From: JBCBSK01 sp965250105
Lineage (GTDB): Bacteria; Pseudomonadota; Alphaproteobacteria; Rhizobiales; Tepidamorphaceae
Length of the DNA stretch: 64,000 nt
Direction of reading: 5' to 3'
NCBI GenBank assembly: GCA_965250105.1
Contig: OZ252290.1
Coordinates: 868,001-932,000 of the forward strand
Shown here: positions 8,547-17,464 of the stretch, in pieces
Layout: the number at the start of each line of letters is the position of its first letter
Numbering within the stretch: the stretch's first letter is position 1
Translations under genes and position numbers: made by a program
Notes under the pieces: model-generated
The model's database searches: none
Told to the model about the DNA's origin: nothing
Seen by the model: the letters and a program-made list of their open reading frames with translations, nothing else

Positions 8547-10208
8547 CTATGCCGCCAGACGGCGGATCGTCACCACGCGGAAGCGATTGGCGACGAAGGC
8601 AGCATCCGTCAGGCAGGCATTGCCGGCCGGATTGGCGCCCGAGACGTGATAGTCGGAAAAGGCCGCCGACTGATTGACGTGGATATTGCCGTAGAGATTG
8701 ATCGACAGCGCCACGCCGGCATCGGCGAAAGCGTCGGCCGCCTGATCGACCAGGGCGTCGTCGGTGGCATAGATGGCCGAGGTAATGGCGCCGCGCGATT
8801 TTGCCGAAGCGGCCGCGCGCGCGATCGCGTCGCCTGCCCCATCGACCGCGATGACGAAGCTGATCGGCCCGAAGCGCTCTTCGAGATAGCTGGCCTCGTC
8901 GGTCGCCGCGTCGAGTTTGACGACGAGCGGCGTCGCGGTGCGGGCGTCCGTGAGCCCGTCGATCGGGGCCGAGGCCCGCGCCACGGCGCCGAGACCGGTG
9001 CTGGCGCCGACCCGGTCGAGGGTGGTCGTGCTCTGCACCGCCCCGCAGATCGCGGCGGCACGTTCGGGATCGCCCAACAGCTTGTCGAGGGCGTGCGCGA
9101 TTCCGTCGGCGACCTCGTCGAAGCTCTTATGTCCCTGATCGGTCTCGATGCCGTCGCGCGGCACGAAGAGGTTCTGCGGCGCGGTGCACATCTGGCCCGA
9201 ATAGAGCGACAGCGAGAAAGCGATGTTCTGGGTCATCGCCTTGAAATCGTCGGTGCCGGTGATCGCGATCGGATTGACCCCGGCCTCCTCGGTATAGACC
9301 AGCGCGTCGCCGGCATTGTCGCGCACCCAGGCGCCGAAGGTGCTCGAACCGGTGAAATCGACGATCTTCACCTCCGGATGAAGGACGAGATCCTTGGTGA
9401 CCTCGGCGCCGGGTTCGTCGGCGGCCAGAAGCACCACGTTCGGGTCGAAACCGGCCTCGCCCAGAACATCGCGGGCGATCTTCACCGTGATTGCGAGCGG
9501 CAGGATGGCACCGGGATGCGGCTTGACGATGACCGGATTGCCCGTCGCCAGGCTGGCGAACAGGCCGGGATAGCCGTTCCAGGTCGGGAAGGTCGCGCAA
9601 CCGATGACCAGCGCCACGCCGCGCGGCACGATGCGGAAGGTCTTGTCGAGGCGGATCGGATCGAGCTTGCCCTGCGGCTTCTCCCAGACCGTCTGCGCCG
9701 GCACCGAGGCCATCTCGTCATAGGCATAGGCGACCGCTTCGAGACCGCGGTCCTGGGCATGGGCGCCGCCGGCCTGGAACGCCATCATGAAGGCCTGGCC
9801 GGTCGTGTGCATCACCGCATTGGCGAGAAAGAAGGATTGCGCGTTGAGCCGCGTCAGGATTTCGAGGCAGACGCCGACCCGGTCCTCGATGGAGGCCTTG
9901 CCCCAGGCGGTTCCAGCCGCTTTCGCCGCCGCGACCAGCGTGTCGGCCGAGGCCGCCGGATAGGTAATCGACAGGTCGAGGCCATAGGGCGAGGTTTCCG
10001 CGCCCACGACCTTGTCCGCCGGATGGCCGGCGAGCGCGAAGGGCTGGCCGATCAGCGCCTGAAAGGCTTTTTCGCCATCGGCCTTGGCGGTCTCGCCATA
10101 GATCTTGCCGGACGGCATTTCGGGAAAGGGCGACCAGTAGCCGCGCGTGCGCGCCGCCATCACGGCCCGATCGAGCATGTCCCGATGCGCATCGAAAAAA
10201 GCGCTCAT
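8547..10208 (-). CDS. paaN: Phenylacetic acid degradation aldehyde dehydrogenase PaaN
   Basis: A 553-residue aldehyde-dehydrogenase-superfamily protein starting MSAFFDAHRDMLDRAV, with GGGAGAGG just upstream. It shows the NAD-binding and catalytic blocks of the family: CATFPTWNGYPGLFASL, VKPHPGAILPLA, DFTGSSTFGAWV, EEAGVNP with the general-base Glu, and SLYSGQMCTAPQN with the nucleophilic Cys. It lacks the C-terminal MaoC hydratase domain of PaaZ. In phenylacetate catabolism this type is thought to oxidise the ring-opened semialdehyde, with a separate hydratase opening the oxepin ring. It is transcribed divergently from the paaG-paaI-paaJ-paaK-tetR operon, with a TetR-type palindrome between. 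Confidence 0.9.
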   Translation of the reverse strand: MSAFFDAHRDMLDRAVMAARTRGYWSPFPEMPSGKIYGETAKADGEKAFQALIGQPFALAGHPADKVVGAETSPYGLDLSITYPAASADTLVAAAKAAGTAWGKASIEDRVGVCLEILTRLNAQSFFLANAVMHTTGQAFMMAFQAGGAHAQDRGLEAVAYAYDEMASVPAQTVWEKPQGKLDPIRLDKTFRIVPRGVALVIGCATFPTWNGYPGLFASLATGNPVIVKPHPGAILPLAITVKIARDVLGEAGFDPNVVLLAADEPGAEVTKDLVLHPEVKIVDFTGSSTFGAWVRDNAGDALVYTEEAGVNPIAITGTDDFKAMTQNIAFSLSLYSGQMCTAPQNLFVPRDGIETDQGHKSFDEVADGIAHALDKLLGDPERAAAICGAVQSTTTLDRVGASTGLGAVARASAPIDGLTDARTATPLVVKLDAATDEASYLEERFGPISFVIAVDGAGDAIARAAASAKSRGAITSAIYATDDALVDQAADAFADAGVALSINLYGNIHVNQSAAFSDYHVSGANPAGNACLTDAAFVANRFRVVTIRRLAA

Positions 10209-10651
10209 CCGCCGCCTCTCCCTGTTGCTTGCGTCTGTTTTTGCTTTTCGTTTCCGTCCCGCCGGCCCTGCCAGTCGCGTCGGCGTGATCGCCGACACGG
10301 CCTGGCCTGCCCGTCTGACGCCGCATCTCGGCGCGGCTTGGTGGTATTATTGACCGACCGGACGGTCTATGCAAGTCTTTTGTCCACGGCCTAACCGCGC
10401 CGTCCACATGGCGGTGCCTCGGCACTGGCCAAGCGGTGGATGGCGGCGTATTGCGGAACCGTCAGGCCGATGCTCCCTGTCTGCTCGAGGGCGATAGGGT
10501 GCCCGCATCGACGGGATGACAAGACCGGCCAAGCCGGCACCAGTTCGGTCGGCATCGGCTCGGCCGGCGGACAGGCCGCGCGACGACGCGGCGCGAGGAT
10601 GGAACGATGGCACCGGACCGACAGGGCCGGCGCGGCGCAAGGAGGCGGCGA
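10209..10651. promoter_or_regulatory. Divergent promoter region between paaN and paaG
   Basis: 443 bases without a convincing gene. It holds the ribosome sites of both divergent genes and the palindrome at 10352-10367. GC-rich open frames run through it but have no family features. Promoters for both operons are expected here; I could not place -35/-10 boxes with confidence. Confidence 0.6.
10352..10367. promoter_or_regulatory. Putative TetR/PaaR operator
   Basis: GACCGACCGGACGGTC is a 16-base inverted repeat with one mismatched pair. Palindromes of the ACCGACCGGTCGGT type are bound by TetR-family regulators of acyl-CoA and phenylacetate catabolism. A TetR gene closes the operon at 14519, so autoregulation through this site, probably relieved by an acyl-CoA, is likely (inference). 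Confidence 0.6.
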
Positions 10652-11476
10652 ATGGCGGACGCGAACGCGGCCGAGCCCACGGGTTCGGAAATCCTGATCG
10701 ACACAATGGGCGGCGTCCGGCAGATCACGCTCAACCGCCCCGACAAGCTGAATTCCTTCAACGAGGCGATGCATGCGCAATTGCGTGCCGGCCTGCAGGC
10801 GGCGGCCGAGGATTCGCGCTGCCGCGCCATCCTGCTGACCGGCGCCGGACGCGGTTTCTGCGCCGGACAGGATCTCGGCGATCGGGTCAACATGGCGGAA
10901 GCGCCCGATCTCGGCCGCACCATCGAGACCTTCTACAATCCGCTGGTGCGGCTGATGCGAGGCCTGCCCAAGCCGATCATCTGCGCCGTCAACGGCGTCG
11001 CGGCGGGCGCCGGCGCCAATATCGCCTTGGCCTGCGACATCGTCTTCGCGGCGAAGTCGGCGCGCTTCATCCAGGCTTTCTCGAAGATCGGCCTGATCCC
11101 GGATTCCGGCGGCACCTGGTTCCTGCCGCACATGGTGGGCGAAGCCCGCGCCAAGGCGCTGGCCATGACCGCCGAGCCCCTCGGCGCCGAACAGGCGGCC
11201 GAGTGGGGGCTGATCTGGAAGGCGGTCGACGACGACAAGCTGATGGAGACCGCGCGGACCCAGGCGACCGCCCTGGCCGAGGGGCCAACCTATGCCTATG
11301 GCCTCATCAAACAGGCCGTGCAGTCGTCCTTCGGGCGCAACCTCTCGGAACAACTCGACATCGAGCGCGACCTGCAGCGCCAGGCCGGCCGCTCGCCGGA
11401 CTATCGCGAAGGCGTCGACGCCTTCATGAACAAGCGCGCGCCGAACTATACCGGCGAGCCGGGAGCCGATACGTGA
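10652..11476 (+). CDS. paaG: 2-(1,2-epoxy-1,2-dihydrophenyl)acetyl-CoA isomerase (PaaG)
   Basis: A 274-residue crotonase-family enzyme. The start MADANAAEPTG has an AAGGAGG site eight bases upstream. Oxyanion-hole blocks GAGRGFCAGQDLGD and NGVAAGAGANIALACD are followed by FSKIGLIPDSGGTWFLP, whose Asp matches the catalytic Asp of PaaG-type isomerases rather than the double Glu of enoyl hydratases. In the pathway it converts the ring epoxide to the oxepin-CoA and also shifts the double bond in the open-chain product. It is the first gene of a four-gene catabolic operon with overlapping stops and starts; its TGA overlaps the GTG of paaI. Confidence 0.9.
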   Translation: MADANAAEPTGSEILIDTMGGVRQITLNRPDKLNSFNEAMHAQLRAGLQAAAEDSRCRAILLTGAGRGFCAGQDLGDRVNMAEAPDLGRTIETFYNPLVRLMRGLPKPIICAVNGVAAGAGANIALACDIVFAAKSARFIQAFSKIGLIPDSGGTWFLPHMVGEARAKALAMTAEPLGAEQAAEWGLIWKAVDDDKLMETARTQATALAEGPTYAYGLIKQAVQSSFGRNLSEQLDIERDLQRQAGRSPDYREGVDAFMNKRAPNYTGEPGADT

Positions 11477-11940
11477 CGGCGCGGGCCGAACATGATCCGG
11501 ACGCGCTGGCGCGTGCCTGCGCCGATGTGATGTGGGCCGACGACCGCGCCTCCCAGCATCTCGGCATGGAGATCGTCGAGGTCGGCGCCGGCCGCGCCAC
11601 CCTGACCATGGACGTGGCCGACACCATGACCAACGGCCATGGCACCTGCCATGGCGGCTACATCTTCATGCTGGCCGATTCCGCCTTCGCCTTCGCCTGC
11701 AACGGTTACGACCAGCGCACGGTCGCCCAGCACTGCTCGATCTCCTATCTCACCGCCGCGCGGGCGGGCGACCGGCTGACCGCCACGGCGACCGAGACCC
11801 ATCGCGCCGGCCGCTCGGGCATCTACGACATCCGCGTCACCGACCAGAACGGCACGCATATCGCCGAGTTTCGCGGCCATTCGCGCACCGTCAAAGGCAG
11901 CCATCTTCCAACAACCGAGACCATGGACCCGACCCCATGA
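11473..11940 (+). CDS. paaI: Hydroxyphenylacetyl-CoA thioesterase PaaI
   Basis: A 155-residue hot-dog-fold thioesterase. The core HGTCHGGYIFMLADSAFA contains the Asp and the CHGG turn characteristic of PaaI, and a second strand pair follows at TAARAGDRLTATATE. PaaI hydrolyses dead-end phenylacetyl- and hydroxyphenylacetyl-CoA, rescuing trapped CoA. It starts at a GTG that overlaps the paaG stop (GTGA) and ends overlapping the next start (ATGA); an open frame extends upstream through paaG but is a shadow. Confidence 0.88.
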   Translation: MTARAEHDPDALARACADVMWADDRASQHLGMEIVEVGAGRATLTMDVADTMTNGHGTCHGGYIFMLADSAFAFACNGYDQRTVAQHCSISYLTAARAGDRLTATATETHRAGRSGIYDIRVTDQNGTHIAEFRGHSRTVKGSHLPTTETMDPTP

Positions 11941-13139
11941 CCGACGCTTTCCTGTGTGCCGGCGTGCGCACCCCCATCGGCCGCTATGGCGGATCGCTCT
12001 CAGGCGTCCGGCCCGACGACATGGCGGGCCATGTCATCCGCGCGCTCGTCGCCCGCACCGGCGTGCCCGGCGACCGGATCGACGAGGTGGTGCTTGGCTG
12101 CGCCAACCAGGCCGGCGAGGACAATCGCAACGTGGCGCGCATGGCGGTGCTTCTCTCGGGCCTGCCCGACAGCGTGCCGGGCACGACCGTGAACCGGCTG
12201 TGCGGTTCGGGCATGGACGCGATCGGCATCGCGGCGCGCGCCGTCAAATGCGGCGAAGCCGACATGATCATCGCCGGCGGCACCGAATCCATGTCGCGCG
12301 CGCCCTTCGTCATGCCCAAGGCGGAGACCGCGTTCTCGCGCGCCAATGCGGTCCATGACACGACGATCGGCTGGCGTTTCGTCAACAAGACGATCGAAAA
12401 GCAATATGGCATCGATTCCATGCCCGAGACGGCGGAAAACGTCGCCGAGGACTTCCAAATCTCGCGCGCCGACCAGGACGCCTTCGCCGCCCGCTCGCAG
12501 GCCCGCGCCGTGGCGGCCCAGGAAAACGGCCGGCTCGGCCGCGAGATCGTCGCGGTGACGATCCCCCAGCGCAAGGGCGATCCGGTCGTGGTCGACAAGG
12601 ATGAACACCCCCGCCCCGGCACCACCGCCGACAAGCTGGCCAAGCTGCCCGCCCCGTTCCGCGATGGCGGATCGGTGACGGCGGGCAATGCATCGGGCGT
12701 CAATGACGGTGCCTGCGCGGTCCTGATCGCCAGCGCCGAGGCGGTCGCCCGGCACGGCCTGACCCCGATCGCGCGCATCTCCGGGCAGGCCACCGTCGGC
12801 GTCGCGCCGCGGATCATGGGCATCGGCCCGGCGCCGGCGACCCAGAAGCTCCTCGACCGGCACGGACTGAAGATCGGCGATATCGACGTCATCGAACTGA
12901 ACGAGGCCTTCGCCTCGCAATCGCTCGCGGTCCTGCGCCAGCTCGGCCTGCCCGACGACGCCGATCACGTGAACCCGAATGGCGGCGCCATCGCGCTCGG
13001 CCATCCGCTCGGCATGTCAGGGGCCCGGATCACGCTCTCGGCGGCCATCGAGATGGCCGACCGCGAGGCCGGCAAGGCCGTCGCCACCATGTGCATCGGC
13101 GTCGGCCAGGGCATCGCCACCCTGCTCGAAGCGGCCTGA
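11937..13139 (+). CDS. paaJ: 3-oxoadipyl-CoA / 3-oxo-5,6-dehydrosuberyl-CoA thiolase (PaaJ/PcaF)
   Basis: A 400-residue thiolase of standard length. It has the acyl-accepting Cys in NRLCGSGMDAIG, the substrate loop NEAFASQSLAVL, the catalytic His in GGAIALGHPLGMSGAR and the second Cys in MCIGVGQG. Operon position between paaI and paaK supports the last step of phenylacetate breakdown, releasing acetyl-CoA and succinyl-CoA. The same enzyme serves the beta-ketoadipate pathway as PcaF, which cannot be excluded. Confidence 0.88.
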   Translation: MTDAFLCAGVRTPIGRYGGSLSGVRPDDMAGHVIRALVARTGVPGDRIDEVVLGCANQAGEDNRNVARMAVLLSGLPDSVPGTTVNRLCGSGMDAIGIAARAVKCGEADMIIAGGTESMSRAPFVMPKAETAFSRANAVHDTTIGWRFVNKTIEKQYGIDSMPETAENVAEDFQISRADQDAFAARSQARAVAAQENGRLGREIVAVTIPQRKGDPVVVDKDEHPRPGTTADKLAKLPAPFRDGGSVTAGNASGVNDGACAVLIASAEAVARHGLTPIARISGQATVGVAPRIMGIGPAPATQKLLDRHGLKIGDIDVIELNEAFASQSLAVLRQLGLPDDADHVNPNGGAIALGHPLGMSGARITLSAAIEMADREAGKAVATMCIGVGQGIATLLEAA

Positions 13140-13191
13140 CGACCGGACCCAGCCACCAGAACAGACGCGACGCAAAAGCCAGGAAAAGGAA

Positions 13192-14508
13192 ATGCCCATG
13201 CTCGACATGGCGCCCGACAATAAGGATCTCGAACCAATCGAGATCGCCTCGCGCGACGAGATCGAAAGCGTGCAGCTCGACAGGCTGCGCTGGACGCTGC
13301 GCCACGCCTACGACAATGTGGCGATGTACAAGCGCAAATTCGACGCGGCCGGCGTGCATCCCGACGACTGCAAGACGCTGGCCGATATCGCGAAATTCCC
13401 TTTCACCACGAAAGCCGACCTGCGCGATAACTATCCCTTCGGCCTGTTCGCGGTGCCACGCGAGAAGGTCGTTCGCGTGCACGCCTCCTCGGGCACGACC
13501 GGCAAGCCGACCGTGGTCGGCTACACCCAGGCCGATATCGACAACTGGGCGCATCTCGTCGCCCGCTCGATCCGCGCCTCGGGCGGCCGGCCGGGCATGC
13601 TAGTCCATATCGCCTATGGCTATGGCCTGTTCACGGGCGGCTTGGGCGCCCATTACGGCGCCGAGAAGCTCGGCTGCACGGTGGTGCCGGTGTCCGGCGG
13701 CATGACCGAGCGCCAGGTGACGCTGATCGCCGACTTCAAGCCCGACATCATCATGGTGACGCCGAGCTACATGCTGGCCATCCTCGACGAGTTCAAGACG
13801 CAGGGGCTGGATCCGCGCGCCAGTTCGATCAAGGTCGGCATCTTCGGCGCCGAGCCCTGGACGAACGCCATGCGGGGCGAGATCGAACAGGCCTTCGACA
13901 TGCATGCGGTGGATATCTACGGACTGTCGGAGGTGATGGGGCCGGGCGTCGCCAATGAATGCGTCGAGACCAAGGACGGCCTGCACATCTGGGAGGACTA
14001 TTTTCTGCCCGAGATCGTCGATCCGACGGATCTGACAGTAAAGACGGACGGCGAGACCGGCGAATTGTGCTTCACCACGCTGACCAAGGAAGCGATGCCG
14101 ATCATCCGCTACCGGACCCGCGACCTGACCCGGCTCTTGCCGGGCACCGCCCGCTCGATGCGGCGGATGGAGAAGGTCACCGGCCGGTCGGACGACATGA
14201 TGATCGTGCGCGGCGTCAACGTTTTCCCGACCCAGATCGAGGAACAGATCCTGAAATGCCCCGGCCTCAGCCCGCATTACCAGATCGTGCTGACGCGCGA
14301 CGGGCGCATGGACATCATGACGGTGCGCGTCGAATGCGCCCCCGACAGCCTGCAGGACACGGCCCGCCAGGCCTCGGCGCGCGATCTCGCCCATCACATC
14401 AAGGCGGTTGTCGGCATATCCGCCAAGATCGAGGTCACCGACCCCAATGGCGTCGAACGCTCGATGGGCAAGGCGCGGCGCGTCGTCGACCAGCGTCCGA
14501 AAGGCTGA
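13192..14508 (+). CDS. paaK: Phenylacetate-CoA ligase PaaK
   Basis: A 438-residue AMP-forming ligase, the usual length for PaaK. The phosphate loop ASSGTTGKPTVVGY is at residues 98-111, with YGLSEVMGPGVA and the adenylate-binding RYRTRDLTRLL block further on, and a C-terminal PaaK-type lid domain. It activates phenylacetate to phenylacetyl-CoA with ATP, the committing step of the pathway. Two ATGs, two codons apart, are possible; the first follows AGGAAAAGGA. The gene lies 52 bases after paaJ. Confidence 0.93.
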   Translation: MPMLDMAPDNKDLEPIEIASRDEIESVQLDRLRWTLRHAYDNVAMYKRKFDAAGVHPDDCKTLADIAKFPFTTKADLRDNYPFGLFAVPREKVVRVHASSGTTGKPTVVGYTQADIDNWAHLVARSIRASGGRPGMLVHIAYGYGLFTGGLGAHYGAEKLGCTVVPVSGGMTERQVTLIADFKPDIIMVTPSYMLAILDEFKTQGLDPRASSIKVGIFGAEPWTNAMRGEIEQAFDMHAVDIYGLSEVMGPGVANECVETKDGLHIWEDYFLPEIVDPTDLTVKTDGETGELCFTTLTKEAMPIIRYRTRDLTRLLPGTARSMRRMEKVTGRSDDMMIVRGVNVFPTQIEEQILKCPGLSPHYQIVLTRDGRMDIMTVRVECAPDSLQDTARQASARDLAHHIKAVVGISAKIEVTDPNGVERSMGKARRVVDQRPKG

Positions 14509-14518
14509 CAGGCCCGGC

Positions 14519-15115
14519 ATGGCCCGCACCCGCGCGCAAGACTATGGCGACAAGAAACAGGCGATCCTGCATTCGGCGGCGCGCCTGTTCGCCGAGCGCG
14601 GCTTCGACCGCGCCTCGATGAACCAGATCGCCGATGCCTGCGGCGTGTCCAAGCCGCTGCTCTATCACTATTACGGCGCCAAGGACGATCTGCTCTTCGC
14701 CATGCTGGAAGCGCATCTCGAAGCGCTGATCGCGGCGGTCGCCGAGGCGGATCGCGCCGATCTCGATCCGACCGACCGGCTGCACGCCATGATCGCCGCC
14801 CTGCTCGACGCCTATCAAGACGCCGATGCCGAACACAAGGTCCAGATCAACGACCTGTCGAAACTGCCGACCGCACGCCAGGAACAGCTCAAATTCCTCG
14901 AACGCCAGCTCGTGGCGCGGTTTTCCGACGCGGTGCGCGCGATCAATCCCGCGCTGGACGACGCGCGCGGCCGGCTGAAACCGGTCGTCATGAGCCTCTT
15001 CGGCGCGCTCAACTGGCACTATATGTGGTTCCGCCCGAACGGGCCGATGTCGCGCGACGCCTATGCACGGCTGGCCACCGATCTGTTCCTGAACGGCATC
15101 CACAGATTCGACTGA
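14519..15115 (+). CDS. TetR-family regulator (PaaR-like)
   Basis: A 198-residue TetR repressor. The N-terminal helix-turn-helix covers about residues 12-55 (ILHSAARLFAERGFDRASM ... GVSKPLLYHYYGAKDDLL), followed by an all-helical ligand-binding domain. It starts 10 bases after paaK and closes the operon. The likely role is repression of the paa genes through the palindrome at 10352-10367, with a CoA thioester as inducer, as for PaaR proteins elsewhere. The target is inferred from position. Confidence 0.85.
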   Translation: MARTRAQDYGDKKQAILHSAARLFAERGFDRASMNQIADACGVSKPLLYHYYGAKDDLLFAMLEAHLEALIAAVAEADRADLDPTDRLHAMIAALLDAYQDADAEHKVQINDLSKLPTARQEQLKFLERQLVARFSDAVRAINPALDDARGRLKPVVMSLFGALNWHYMWFRPNGPMSRDAYARLATDLFLNGIHRFD

Positions 15116-15265
15116 ACACGACCAGCAGAGCACAGGTCCCCGTGTCCGGCGCGCAGGCATTTATGCCACCGCGGAAACAATCCTGTTTGCCTGCGCCCGA
15201 TTGACCCGAACGACCGCTTGGCCCTTTCTCGACGCCGGATATCACACGAATGCCGGGAGAGCCGC

Positions 15266-17452
15266 ATGGCCCGCATCGAAGCGCATGGTCTCAAGGTCGA
15301 CCCCGACCTGCATCAGTTCATCACCGAGGAAGCGCTGCCCGGCACCGGGATCACGGCGGACCGATTCTGGTCCGCCCTCGCCGGTCTCGTGGCCGATTTC
15401 GGACCGCGCAATGCGGCGCTCTTGGCCAAGCGCGCCGACCTGCAGGCGAAGATCGACGCCTGGCACGAGGCCAATCCGGCGCGACCGATCGACCTCGCCG
15501 CCTATAAGGCATTCCTGGCCGAGATCGGCTACCTCGTCCCGGAAGGACCGGATTTCGCGATCACCACGGCCAATGTCGATCCGGAGCTGGCCCGGATCGC
15601 CGGACCGCAGCTCGTCGTGCCGGTGATGAATGCGCGGTACGCGCTGAACGCGGCCAATGCGCGCTGGGGCTCGCTCTATGACGCGCTTTACGGCACCGAT
15701 GCGATGGGCGATCTGCCGGAAGGGTCCGACTATGACGCGACGCGCGGCACCCGCGTCATAGCCTGGGGCCGGGAGTTCCTCGACCGCGCCGTGCCGCTTA
15801 CCGCCGCTTCCTGGGCGGATGCCCGGCGCATCACCGTGACCGGCGCCGCCGTCGCGGTCCATCTCACCGACGGCACGGCGGGCCTGGCCGATACGACCGC
15901 CTTCGCGGGTTTCGACGGTTCCGCCGATACGCCGTCGAAACTCGTGCTGCGCCATAACGGACTGCATATCGTCATCGAGGTCGATGCCGACCATCCGATC
16001 GGCGCGACGGACATGGCGCATATCGCCGATATCAAGCTCGAAGCGGCGCTGACCACGATCCAGGACTGCGAGGATTCGGTCGCCGCCGTCGATGGCCCCG
16101 ACAAGGCGGTGGTCTACCGCAACTGGCTCGGCCTGATGAATGGCAGGCTGGCCGAGGACGTGACCAAGGGCGACAAGACCTTCACGCGCACGCTCAATCC
16201 GGACCTTGCCTTCACCGCGCCCGACGGCGCGTCGATGACGCTGCCCGGCCGGTCGGTGATGCTGGTGCGCAATGTCGGCCACCTGATGACGACGCCGGCG
16301 GTGCTCGACGCCGAGGGCAAGGAGATCCCCGAAGGCCTGCTCGACGCGCTGGCCACCGCGACGATCGCGCTACACGATATCGGCCCCGACGGCCGGCGCC
16401 TGAATTCGCGCGCGGGCTCGGTCTATATCGTCAAGCCGAAGATGCACGGGCCCGAGGAAGTCGCCTTCGCCGACGAGATCTTCGCCCGCGTCGAAGATCT
16501 TCTCGGCATGGCGCGCGACACGCTGAAGATGGGCATCATGGACGAGGAACGGCGCACCTCGGTCAATCTGAAGGAATGCATCCGCGCCGCGTCGAGCCGT
16601 GTCGTGTTCATCAATACCGGCTTCCTCGACCGCACCGGCGACGAGATGCACACCTCGATGGAAGCCGGCGCGATGATCCGCAAGGCCGAGATGAAGGGCA
16701 CGCCCTGGATCGCCGCCTATGAAGACCGCAATGTCGCGATCGGCCTGGCCTGCGGGCTGCAGGGCCGGGCACAGATCGGCAAGGGCATGTGGGCCATGCC
16801 GGACCGCATGCAGGCGATGCTCGAGCAGAAGATCGGTCATCCGCAATCGGGCGCCAATACCGCCTGGGTGCCCTCGCCCACGGCGGCGGTGCTGCATGCC
16901 ACGCATTATCACACGGTCGATGTCTTCGGCCGTCAGGACGCGCTGAAGGCCACCACGCCGGCCGACAAGCTCGACGCGCTTCTGACGCTGCCGCTCGCCG
17001 ACCGGCCGAACTGGTCGGATGCCGAGATCAAGGCCGAGCTCGACAACAATGCGCAGGGCATTCTCGGCTATGTGGTGCGTTGGGTCGACCAGGGCGTCGG
17101 CTGTTCCAAGGTGCCCGACATCAACGATGTCGGCCTGATGGAAGACCGCGCCACCTTGCGGATCTCGGCCCAGCACATCGCCAACTGGCTGCATCACGGC
17201 ATCTGCACCGAAGCGCAGGTTCTGGAGACGCTGCGGCGGATGGCGGCGATCGTCGACGCGCAGAATGTCGGCGACCTGGCCTACCGGCCGATGGCGCCCG
17301 ATTTCGACACCTCGATCGCCTTCCAGGCGGCCTGCGACCTGGTCTTCAAGGGGCGCGCCCAGCCGTCGGGCTATACCGAGCCCGTGCTGCATGCCCGCCG
17401 CCTGGAAGCCAAGGCGGCACACGCCGCAGCGCCGGCGGGTGCCGTGGCGTAG
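15266..17452 (+). CDS. glcB: Malate synthase G
   Basis: A 728-residue protein matching the large monomeric isoform G (about 720-730). It condenses glyoxylate with acetyl-CoA to malate in the glyoxylate shunt and glycolate use. The Mg/glyoxylate blocks IQDCEDSVAAVDGPDK and GSVYIVKPKMHGPEEVAFA, and the C-terminal QGVGCSKVPDINDVGLMEDR, are all present. The start MARIEAHGLKVD has GGGAGA upstream; the longer frame adds a non-conserved basic tail. No isocitrate lyase is in the window. Confidence 0.95.
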   Translation: MARIEAHGLKVDPDLHQFITEEALPGTGITADRFWSALAGLVADFGPRNAALLAKRADLQAKIDAWHEANPARPIDLAAYKAFLAEIGYLVPEGPDFAITTANVDPELARIAGPQLVVPVMNARYALNAANARWGSLYDALYGTDAMGDLPEGSDYDATRGTRVIAWGREFLDRAVPLTAASWADARRITVTGAAVAVHLTDGTAGLADTTAFAGFDGSADTPSKLVLRHNGLHIVIEVDADHPIGATDMAHIADIKLEAALTTIQDCEDSVAAVDGPDKAVVYRNWLGLMNGRLAEDVTKGDKTFTRTLNPDLAFTAPDGASMTLPGRSVMLVRNVGHLMTTPAVLDAEGKEIPEGLLDALATATIALHDIGPDGRRLNSRAGSVYIVKPKMHGPEEVAFADEIFARVEDLLGMARDTLKMGIMDEERRTSVNLKECIRAASSRVVFINTGFLDRTGDEMHTSMEAGAMIRKAEMKGTPWIAAYEDRNVAIGLACGLQGRAQIGKGMWAMPDRMQAMLEQKIGHPQSGANTAWVPSPTAAVLHATHYHTVDVFGRQDALKATTPADKLDALLTLPLADRPNWSDAEIKAELDNNAQGILGYVVRWVDQGVGCSKVPDINDVGLMEDRATLRISAQHIANWLHHGICTEAQVLETLRRMAAIVDAQNVGDLAYRPMAPDFDTSIAFQAACDLVFKGRAQPSGYTEPVLHARRLEAKAAHAAAPAGAVA

Positions 17453-17464
17453 AGACCGTCGCGG

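Noticed and set aside
8547..10208. PaaZ (bifunctional ring-opening enzyme)
   Set aside because: The protein ends after the aldehyde dehydrogenase fold; the C-terminal MaoC-like hydratase domain is missing.
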